Positions 1 through 5,370 of a DNA stretch of 7,822 bases are shown here, in pieces (the first letter of the stretch is position 1; every line of letters begins with the position of its first letter). Position numbers and translations under genes: made by a program. Location: NCBI GenBank assembly GCA_964369145.1, contig CAYJEE010000024.1, positions 1 to 7,822 on the forward strand. Reading direction: 5' to 3'. A model generated the notes under the pieces. That model was not told the origin of the DNA, did not search any database, and saw only the letters and a program-made list of their open reading frames with translations. The DNA comes from UBA910 sp964369145 (GTDB taxonomy: Bacteria; Patescibacteriota; Minisyncoccia; Phycocordibacterales; DATDWN01).

Positions 1-81
1 TTATACCACTATGGGCGACAGGCGATACAAGCGAAGATTTTGGATTTGTTATATGAAGAAATTATGACTCGCTCAATATGA
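1..81 (+). CDS. C-terminal tail of an unidentified protein (partial)
   Basis: Frame 1 is open from the first base of the window to a TGA at 79-81 and encodes 26 residues. They begin LYHYGRQAIQAKILDLL and end YEEIMTRSI, a pattern that looks like a closing amphipathic helix. The 5' part lies outside the window, so the product cannot be named. A terminal helix with Q..KIL.L.YEEI spacing is seen at the end of some GT4-type glycosyltransferases, but this fragment is too short to support that. The TGA stop indicates that TGA is not recoded here. The next gene, trpS, starts 31 bp downstream with its own promoter-like box in between. Confidence 0.4.
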   Translation, partial: LYHYGRQAIQAKILDLLYEEIMTRSI

Positions 82-97
82 ATTTTTAAGTGATTTG

Positions 98-106
98 TGG
101 TAAGAT
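98..106 (+). promoter_or_regulatory. Extended -10 promoter of trpS (leaderless)
   Basis: TGG-TAAGAT matches the extended -10 pattern TGn-TAnnnT. Exactly six bases (TTTTCT) separate the hexamer from the ATG at 113, so the expected transcription start falls on or next to the A of the start codon. No -35 hexamer is evident, as is usual for extended -10 promoters. The same arrangement is found before aspS. Confidence 0.6.
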
Positions 107-112
107 TTTTCT

Positions 113-1066
113 ATGAATAAAAAAATCTTACTTTCAGGTATTCAACCTTCAGGAAAAGCCCATATTGGGAATTATTTTGGTCTTATGAAACGAATGGTGG
201 AGATGCAGGATGAATACAGCTGCTATTTTTTTATTGCAGACTATCATGCGCTTAATACCATTCAGGATAAAGAGGTTTTGAGACAAAATATCATCGATAT
301 TGTGCTTGATTATTGTGCTATTGGCTTTGACCCTAAAAAATCTATTATTTTTAAACAGTCTGATGTCCCTGAACACACTGAACTTGCGTGGATTTTTGAA
401 ACCATTACGACAATGCCGTATTTACAGCGAGCCCATGCATACAAAGATGCAGAAGCAAAAAATAAAGAAATTTCAGTTGGAACATTCAACTATCCGATGC
501 TCATGACTGCTGATATTCTCTTGTATGACACACAGGTGGTGCCGACCGGACAGGATCAAAAACAGCATGTGGAGTATGCACGCGACACAGCTCTTAAATT
601 TAATAATGTATATAAAACAGACATCTTCTCTCTTCCCGAATCAAAGATTATTGAAGAACTGGCTGTAGTTCCAGGAATTGATGGGCGAAAGATGTCAAAA
701 AGTTATGGAAATACCATCCCGCTTTTTGCAACGGATGCAGAAATAGAAAAAGCGGTTATGTCTATTGTGACAGACTCAGGTGGAGATGTACCAGAGCATG
801 TGTACGCGATTCATAAGCTTTTCAAAACAGAAGCAGAGCTCGCGCCTTTGTATGAGGAACACAAAGGAAAATATAAAGCACTTAAAGAAGCGTTGATTGT
901 AGATGTAAAAGCGTTTATTACTCCACTGCGGGAGAGACGAGCTCAGCTTGCCTCTGATACTGACTATGTACTCGATATTCTCAAAGAAGGTGGTCAGCGT
1001 GCTCGAGAAAAAGCTCAAAAGAAAATGGATGAGGTGCGGGAAGTGATCGGAGTAAAACTCTACTAA
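113..1066 (+). CDS. trpS: Tryptophanyl-tRNA synthetase (TrpRS)
   Basis: Class I aminoacyl-tRNA synthetase that charges tRNA-Trp with tryptophan, using ATP in the cytosol. The 317 residues are near the usual bacterial length (about 330). The class I signature HIGH appears as HIGN at 17-20 in the context SGIQPSGKAHIGN, and KMSKS is intact at 193-197. The tryptophan pocket segment YPMLMTADILLYDT (127-140) contains the conserved Asp at 134, and PTGQDQKQHVE follows at 144-154. The C-terminal helical region closes with REKAQKKMDEVREVIG, typical of the family. The ATG at 113 is chosen because it gives the canonical N-terminus and sits six bases behind an extended -10 box. No Shine-Dalgarno motif is present. 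The gene appears to be a single transcription unit, since a hairpin and a new promoter follow it. Confidence 0.97.
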   Translation: MNKKILLSGIQPSGKAHIGNYFGLMKRMVEMQDEYSCYFFIADYHALNTIQDKEVLRQNIIDIVLDYCAIGFDPKKSIIFKQSDVPEHTELAWIFETITTMPYLQRAHAYKDAEAKNKEISVGTFNYPMLMTADILLYDTQVVPTGQDQKQHVEYARDTALKFNNVYKTDIFSLPESKIIEELAVVPGIDGRKMSKSYGNTIPLFATDAEIEKAVMSIVTDSGGDVPEHVYAIHKLFKTEAELAPLYEEHKGKYKALKEALIVDVKAFITPLRERRAQLASDTDYVLDILKEGGQRAREKAQKKMDEVREVIGVKLY

Positions 1067-1091
1067 ATTTTTAGATGATTTAAAAAGTTAT

Positions 1092-1118
1092 GCACAGGTT
1101 TTATTATTAAATCTGTGC
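1092..1118 (+). promoter_or_regulatory. 10-bp hairpin/palindrome between trpS and the mannose block
   Basis: GCACAGGTTT (1092-1101) and AAATCTGTGC (1109-1118) pair over ten positions with one G-U wobble and a 7-base loop (TATTATT). No T-run follows, so it is a poor intrinsic terminator. It lies where the -35 region of the next promoter (TATACT at 1129) would be, which suits an operator. Either role, or a weak 3' end for trpS mRNA, is possible. Confidence 0.45.
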
Positions 1119-1128
1119 TTATTGGAGC

Positions 1129-1134
1129 TATACT
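1129..1134 (+). promoter_or_regulatory. Probable -10 box for the mannose block
   Basis: TATACT differs from the TATAAT consensus at one position and lies ten bases before the ATG at 1145, which predicts a very short leader of about four bases. There is no clear -35 and no TG extension. The expected -35 position is inside the right half of the 1092-1118 palindrome. An overlapping TACTAT (1131-1136) is an alternative hexamer. Confidence 0.45.
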
Positions 1135-1144
1135 ATAGGCATCT

Positions 1145-1501
1145 ATGAAACCACTTTCTCCAACACACACAGAACGACCGTGGGGGTTTTTTGACGAATT
1201 TATTACCAACACGACCTGTACGGTAAAAATGATCACAGTAAATCCAGGTGAATCTATTAGTCTTCAGTATCACAATAAGCGAAGTGAGTTTTGGGTTATT
1301 TTAAGAGGTAACGGGTTTGTCACAGTGGGCGACACAAAAACAGAAGCTCATGCGGGTGATCGATATCATGTCAATGAACACACAAACCATCGAGCCGAAG
1401 GGGGAAGTGAACCACTGGTCTTTTTAGAGATATCCACGGGTCATTTTGATGAAAATGATATTGTCCGTATTGATGATAAATATGGACGAATCAAATCTTA
1501 A
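1145..1501 (+). CDS. Stand-alone cupin mannose-6-phosphate isomerase (type II PMI domain)
   Basis: A 118-residue single-domain cupin matching the C-terminal isomerase domain of ManC-type bifunctional enzymes, without the GDP-mannose pyrophosphorylase half. It is expected to interconvert mannose-6-phosphate and fructose-6-phosphate in the cytosol. Visible family features are the N-terminal ERPWG (10-14), the metal-binding cupin motif with Q41, H43 and E48 (SLQYHNKRSEFWVILRG), the distal His82, and the terminal signature ENDIVRIDDKYGR (103-115). All the usual metal ligands are present, so it should be active. The GH130 gene begins 3 bp after its stop, which implies co-transcription. No Shine-Dalgarno motif precedes the ATG. 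Small cupins of this type are sometimes only sugar-binding or epimerase-like, but the DIVR..D.YGR ending and the neighbouring phosphomannomutase-like and GH130 genes favour PMI. Confidence 0.88.
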   Translation: MKPLSPTHTERPWGFFDEFITNTTCTVKMITVNPGESISLQYHNKRSEFWVILRGNGFVTVGDTKTEAHAGDRYHVNEHTNHRAEGGSEPLVFLEISTGHFDENDIVRIDDKYGRIKS

Positions 1502-1504
1502 TAT

Positions 1505-2605
1505 ATGAAATATATTATTATTGCACTTATTATAATCTTTCTTGAGGCGATCATACTTTTTTTCTATTTTCAGCGTCAGAAAAATGGACATAGTCTAAAA
1601 TACTATAAAAAACACTCTTCTTTTCCTGTTTTACAGCGTCATCACAAAAATCCAGTCCTTTCGCCGAAACCGCACTTCGACTGGCAGGCAGGGGGCACCT
1701 TCAATCCCGCTGCATTTACTGATGAAAACGGCCGTCTCCATGTCATCTATCGCGCGGTGGGTGCAGATGGGGTTTCTCGACTCGGGTATGCATCGAGTGC
1801 GGATGGTCTACATTTTGACGATCATGAAAATTATCCTGTATTTTCGATCGGCTATCCTCAAAATTCCACCACTCCTCGTCGGTATGACAGGATTCTCTAT
1901 CCATCTGGAGGAAGCTTTGGTGGATGTGAAGATCCACGACTCGTACCGATCGAAGAGCGTATCTACGTAACGTTTAGTGCATTTGATAACTGGGGTTCTA
2001 TCCGTATTGGTGTTATCTCAATTCACAAAGAAGATTTTATTAATAAACGATGGAGATGGACAGAACCTCTCCTCATTTCTCCAGAAAATGCGGTGCATAA
2101 AAACTGGGTACTCTTTCCTGAAAAAATTAATGGAAAATTTGCAGTACTTCACAGTATATCTCCTGAAGTGCAGGTGGATTTTGTGGATCGTCTTGAAGAT
2201 TTGGCGTACGGTGTTCATGTTGTTTCAAGTAACTTTAGTCAGTCCAAAAAAAAGAAACAGGGCGAATGGGAAGATTTTGTCCGAGGGGCTGGTCCTCCAC
2301 CGATCAGGACAAAAAAAGGATGGCTTTTGCTCTATCACGCTATTGAAAAAAACGAATCACATAAGTATAAATTGGGAGCGATGCTCCTTGACCTAAAAAA
2401 TCCTACAAAAATTATTGGAAGATTAAAAAATCCTCTCCTTGGTCCTGATATGTGGTATGAAAATGATTGGAAACCGGGGGTAGTCTATGCGTGCGGAGCA
2501 GTCGTAAAAGAAGATGTGCTCTCTGTGTATTACGGAGGAGGTGATCGACATATGTGTGTAGCGCAGACGTCTTTGTCAGGTTTATTAGCGGCAATACTTT
2601 CTTAA
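1505..2605 (+). CDS. Membrane-anchored GH130 beta-mannoside phosphorylase-like protein
   Basis: A 366-residue protein with one N-terminal transmembrane segment (about 3-22, IIIALIIIFLEAIILFF) followed by one GH130 five-bladed propeller domain (about 45-366). GH130 enzymes usually phosphorolyse beta-1,2- or beta-1,4-mannosides, releasing mannose-1-phosphate; some members hydrolyse. Seen here: NPVLSP (49-54), GGTFNPAAF (63-71), IYRA with Arg83, the catalytic-Asp motif CEDPR with Asp143, Lys199 five residues before FPEK (204-207), and GWLLLYH with His277. The usual HR after the FPEKINGK strand is HS here (216-217), so phosphate binding may be altered. The anchor's C-terminal flank is very basic (R24, K26, K32, K35, K36), which by the positive-inside rule puts the catalytic domain on the cytoplasmic side. 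It has a lysine-rich loop (249-251) and an extra loop at about 116-138. It starts 3 bp after the cupin stop and is followed 15 bp later by a second GH130 gene. Confidence 0.88.
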   Translation: MKYIIIALIIIFLEAIILFFYFQRQKNGHSLKYYKKHSSFPVLQRHHKNPVLSPKPHFDWQAGGTFNPAAFTDENGRLHVIYRAVGADGVSRLGYASSADGLHFDDHENYPVFSIGYPQNSTTPRRYDRILYPSGGSFGGCEDPRLVPIEERIYVTFSAFDNWGSIRIGVISIHKEDFINKRWRWTEPLLISPENAVHKNWVLFPEKINGKFAVLHSISPEVQVDFVDRLEDLAYGVHVVSSNFSQSKKKKQGEWEDFVRGAGPPPIRTKKGWLLLYHAIEKNESHKYKLGAMLLDLKNPTKIIGRLKNPLLGPDMWYENDWKPGVVYACGAVVKEDVLSVYYGGGDRHMCVAQTSLSGLLAAILS

Positions 2606-2620
2606 CTTTTTATTATTACC

Positions 2621-4516
2621 ATGTTTACACTTAATCGATGTGAGTATAATCCACTTTTATCACCCAAAAAAGAGCATCCGTGGGAGGCTTTTGCTGCGTT
2701 CAATGGGTGTCCTGCTCGTGTAGGGAAGAAAAGATTTCTCGTCTATCGAGCGATGTCTGAGCCCGATGAGTTTAGAGAGCCGCATATGAGTATGTCTGTG
2801 GTCGCGAGTGCCTCATCTTCAGATGGTATTTTGTATTCAGATCGAAGTGTGCTCGTGGCTCCACAAGAATCGTATGACATGTATGGATGTGAAGATCCTC
2901 GAGTAACAAAACTCGGGAGCACGTATTATGTATTTTATACAGCGCTCGGAGGATATCCATTTTCAAAAGATAATATTAAAGTGGCTGTTGCATTGAGTCC
3001 TGATCTGAAAATTGTTACAGAACGTCACTTAGTCACACCATTTAATGCAAAAGCAATGGTGATGTTTCCTGAAAAGATAAACGGTAAAATCGCAACACTC
3101 TTGTCGTATCATACCGATATTCGACCTTCAGATATTTGTTACGCTGAGTTTGATTCTCCGAAAGATATCTGGGACGAATCAGGGTGGCAAGAGTGGGAAA
3201 AATCTCTCGAATCTCACAAACTCTCACTTCGTCGCAACGAAGATGATCATCTAGAGCTCGGTGCTGCACCCGTAAAAACAAAAAAAGGCTGGCTTGTCGT
3301 GTATTCTCATGTTCAGCATTATACGAGCAATTCTCCTGTGTTTGGTGTGGAGATTATGTTGTTGGATTTGAAAAACCCACGAAAAATTGTTGGGAGAACA
3401 AAAGGCCCTTTCATGGTGTCAGAAGATTATTATGAAAAAATAGGACAAGTGCCCAAGATTACATTTCCAACTGGTGCAGAAATCGATGGTGATAATTTTG
3501 TGATTTACTACGGCGCTGCCGATACTCATTGCTGTAAAGCGACTATTCCACTCGACAATCTCCTCGAAAGTATTCTCGATCGAAAAAAAGATCCACTAGT
3601 GCGATATCCCGGAAATCCGATCATTACTCCTCGTACAGGGATGGATTTTGAAGCTGGAGGAACATTAAATCCTGGAGCGATTGATATTGACGGTACGGTG
3701 CATATTTTGTACAGAGCATTTTCGAATACAAACGTATCGACAATTGGGTATGCGACATCAAAAGATGGATTGTCTATTGATTATCGGCATGATACACCGA
3801 TCTATGTACCACGCGCTCCATTTGAAAAAAGTGATAACGGGTGGTATGGGTGTGAGGATCCGCGACTGATTCGTGTAAAAGATACATTGTATATGTTGTA
3901 TACCGCGTACAATGGTGTTACTCCTCGTGTTGCGATTACATCGATTTCAATAAAAGATTTTCTCGCCAAACGTTTTGATGCGTGGGCAATGCCTCAGGCG
4001 GTGAGTCCAGACGGTATACCTGACAAAGATGCGATTTTTATCCCTGAACCAGTGCAAGGAAAGTACCTCATGATTCACCGTATTGGTGCGCATGTGTGCG
4101 CGGACTTCGTGTCATCATTAGATTTCAACACGATGCAATTGAAAGAGTGTATCAATCTCATATCACCTCGAAAGGGTATGTGGGATGGTGGTAAAGTGGG
4201 TATTTCTACTCCAGCAATCAAAACAAAACAAGGGTGGCTCGTGCTCTATCACGGTGTGTCATCAAGTACTACGTATCGAGTCGGGTGTGTATTGCTCGAT
4301 CTAGAAAACCCAACACTCGTAAAGGCACGTACGGCAATTCCTTTCTTTGAACCAGTCGAAGAGTATGAACATAAAGGAGTGGTCGCAAATGTTGTCTTTC
4401 CGTGCGGTATTGTCGTCAGAGAGGGTACAGTATATATTTATTATGGTGCAGCAGATGATAAAGTTGGTGTTGCTACGATCAAATTAGCAAAACTTCTCGC
4501 GATGCTCGCCGTATAA
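2621..4516 (+). CDS. Tandem two-domain GH130 beta-mannoside phosphorylase-like protein
   Basis: A 631-residue protein made of two complete GH130 domains (about 1-318 and 326-631), roughly twice the usual 300-350. It has no signal peptide or membrane segment, so it should be cytosolic. The domains share the same order of motifs: NPLLSP / NPIITP, VYRA / LYRA, CEDPR with Asp92 / Asp413, Lys144 / Lys469, and YYGAAD (296-301 / 607-612). Domain 2 looks canonical (GGTLNPGA at 346-353, HR at 485-486, LYHG with His544). Domain 1 departs at three places: FNGCPA replaces the F/LNPGA motif, LS (161-162) replaces HR, and YSH (228-230) replaces YHG. It may therefore be non-phosphorolytic, hydrolytic, or a binding domain. 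The ATG at 2621 has no Shine-Dalgarno motif and lies 15 bp after the previous stop, so co-transcription is likely. The fusion could create a processive or two-specificity enzyme; the substrate cannot be deduced. Confidence 0.92.
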   Translation: MFTLNRCEYNPLLSPKKEHPWEAFAAFNGCPARVGKKRFLVYRAMSEPDEFREPHMSMSVVASASSSDGILYSDRSVLVAPQESYDMYGCEDPRVTKLGSTYYVFYTALGGYPFSKDNIKVAVALSPDLKIVTERHLVTPFNAKAMVMFPEKINGKIATLLSYHTDIRPSDICYAEFDSPKDIWDESGWQEWEKSLESHKLSLRRNEDDHLELGAAPVKTKKGWLVVYSHVQHYTSNSPVFGVEIMLLDLKNPRKIVGRTKGPFMVSEDYYEKIGQVPKITFPTGAEIDGDNFVIYYGAADTHCCKATIPLDNLLESILDRKKDPLVRYPGNPIITPRTGMDFEAGGTLNPGAIDIDGTVHILYRAFSNTNVSTIGYATSKDGLSIDYRHDTPIYVPRAPFEKSDNGWYGCEDPRLIRVKDTLYMLYTAYNGVTPRVAITSISIKDFLAKRFDAWAMPQAVSPDGIPDKDAIFIPEPVQGKYLMIHRIGAHVCADFVSSLDFNTMQLKECINLISPRKGMWDGGKVGISTPAIKTKQGWLVLYHGVSSSTTYRVGCVLLDLENPTLVKARTAIPFFEPVEEYEHKGVVANVVFPCGIVVREGTVYIYYGAADDKVGVATIKLAKLLAMLAV

Positions 4517-4530
4517 CTATGTTGTGTCAT

Positions 4531-4536
4531 TATAAT
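4531..4536 (+). promoter_or_regulatory. Possible -10 box before the HAD-IIB gene
   Basis: A perfect TATAAT lies in the 37-bp gap after the tandem GH130 gene, 17 bases before the ATG at 4554, predicting a leader of about 11 bases. No -35 or TG extension is visible, so read-through from the upstream operon is equally possible. Confidence 0.3.
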
Positions 4537-4553
4537 TAACATTTTATATCCGT

Positions 4554-5303
4554 ATGTCTTTTTCTCAAGCAAAGCTTATTATATTTGACCTCGATTCAAC
4601 ACTTGCAGAAAGTAAATCAAAACTAACGCCTTCGATGGTGGAGCTTGTGCAGGCACTGCTTACAAAAAAGAAAGTCGCCGTGATTTCTGGAGGTATGTTT
4701 TCTCAATTTGAAAAACAATTTCTTGCGAGTTTTAATTCGCATGAGTATTTTAGAAACCTCTATCTACTACCTACTACAGGCGCTCGCCTCTATGTGTATC
4801 TCGATGGAGTATGGTCCCTTGTGTATTCAAAAGATTTTACCCCTCGTGATAAAGAAAAAATAAAAGACGCATTCTCCGAGGTATTCCTCAAGGTGGATTA
4901 TGAAATACCCGAAGAGGTGCATGGTGAGCTCATCCAAGATCGAGATTCGCAGATTACCTTTTCTGCACTCGGTCAGGATGCACCGATTGATCAAAAAAGC
5001 ACTTGGGATCCAGATCACAAAAAACGAGAAGAAATGGTGCGAGAACTCAAAAAAATAATTCCAGAATTTACTATCGAAATTGGAGGTACGACATCTATCG
5101 ACATCACACCGCATGGTATAGATAAAGAAAGTGGGATCAATAGTCTCCAAAAATACCTCTCACTTCCTGATGAAGAGGTGATCTTTGTAGGAGATGCTCT
5201 TTTCCCAGGAGGCAATGATTATCCTGCAATTGCAACGGGTGTAGAATGTATTAAAGTAAAGGACCCGAGTGATACTGAAAAATTGATACAGTCGTGGTTG
5301 TAA
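4554..5303 (+). CDS. HAD-IIB phosphomannomutase-like protein (eukaryotic PMM type)
   Basis: A 249-residue haloacid-dehalogenase protein of subclass IIB, closest in layout to eukaryotic phosphomannomutases (PMM1/PMM2), which interconvert mannose-1- and mannose-6-phosphate. Motif I is FDLDST with nucleophile Asp12 and acid/base Asp14. Motif II is Ser45 in VAVISGG. Motif III Lys191 and motif IV GDALFPGGND (213-222) match the PMM pattern GD..MPGGND. GGTTSIDITPHGIDK (177-191) matches the PMM sugar-binding segment with its Ser and Asp. In the cap, Arg130 is kept, but two other phosphate-contacting arginines of PMM2 (R134, R141) appear as Gln141 and Lys148 in the motif SALGQ.AP...K. That motif is, from memory, typical of prokaryotic relatives, some of which are phosphatases. 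Its position behind PMI and GH130 genes supports a Man-1-P/Man-6-P role. A sugar phosphatase remains possible. No Shine-Dalgarno motif is visible. Confidence 0.85.
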   Translation: MSFSQAKLIIFDLDSTLAESKSKLTPSMVELVQALLTKKKVAVISGGMFSQFEKQFLASFNSHEYFRNLYLLPTTGARLYVYLDGVWSLVYSKDFTPRDKEKIKDAFSEVFLKVDYEIPEEVHGELIQDRDSQITFSALGQDAPIDQKSTWDPDHKKREEMVRELKKIIPEFTIEIGGTTSIDITPHGIDKESGINSLQKYLSLPDEEVIFVGDALFPGGNDYPAIATGVECIKVKDPSDTEKLIQSWL

Positions 5304-5355
5304 AAATGTCACTATTTTTAGGTAGGATGTCAATATCTGCGAATTTCATATTGTG

Positions 5356-5364
5356 TGGTATATT
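5356..5364 (+). promoter_or_regulatory. Extended -10 promoter of aspS (leaderless)
   Basis: TGG-TATATT, followed by six bases (TTTTGT) and then the ATG at 5371. The layout and spacing are the same as before trpS: TGTGG, then a TAnnnT hexamer, then a T-rich six-base gap. Transcription should begin at the start codon. The box lies inside the reading frame that would result from the upstream GTG at 5353, which argues against that start. Confidence 0.6.
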
Positions 5365-5370
5365 TTTTGT

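Noticed and set aside
5302..5319. AAAAAT...ATTTTT inverted repeat after the HAD gene as a terminator
   Set aside because: It has only six A-T pairs with no G-C, too weak to call.
5353..5370. Upstream GTG start for aspS adding six residues (MWYIFC)
   Set aside because: Those codons are the extended -10 box itself, and MNRTYIGEL is the normal AspRS beginning.
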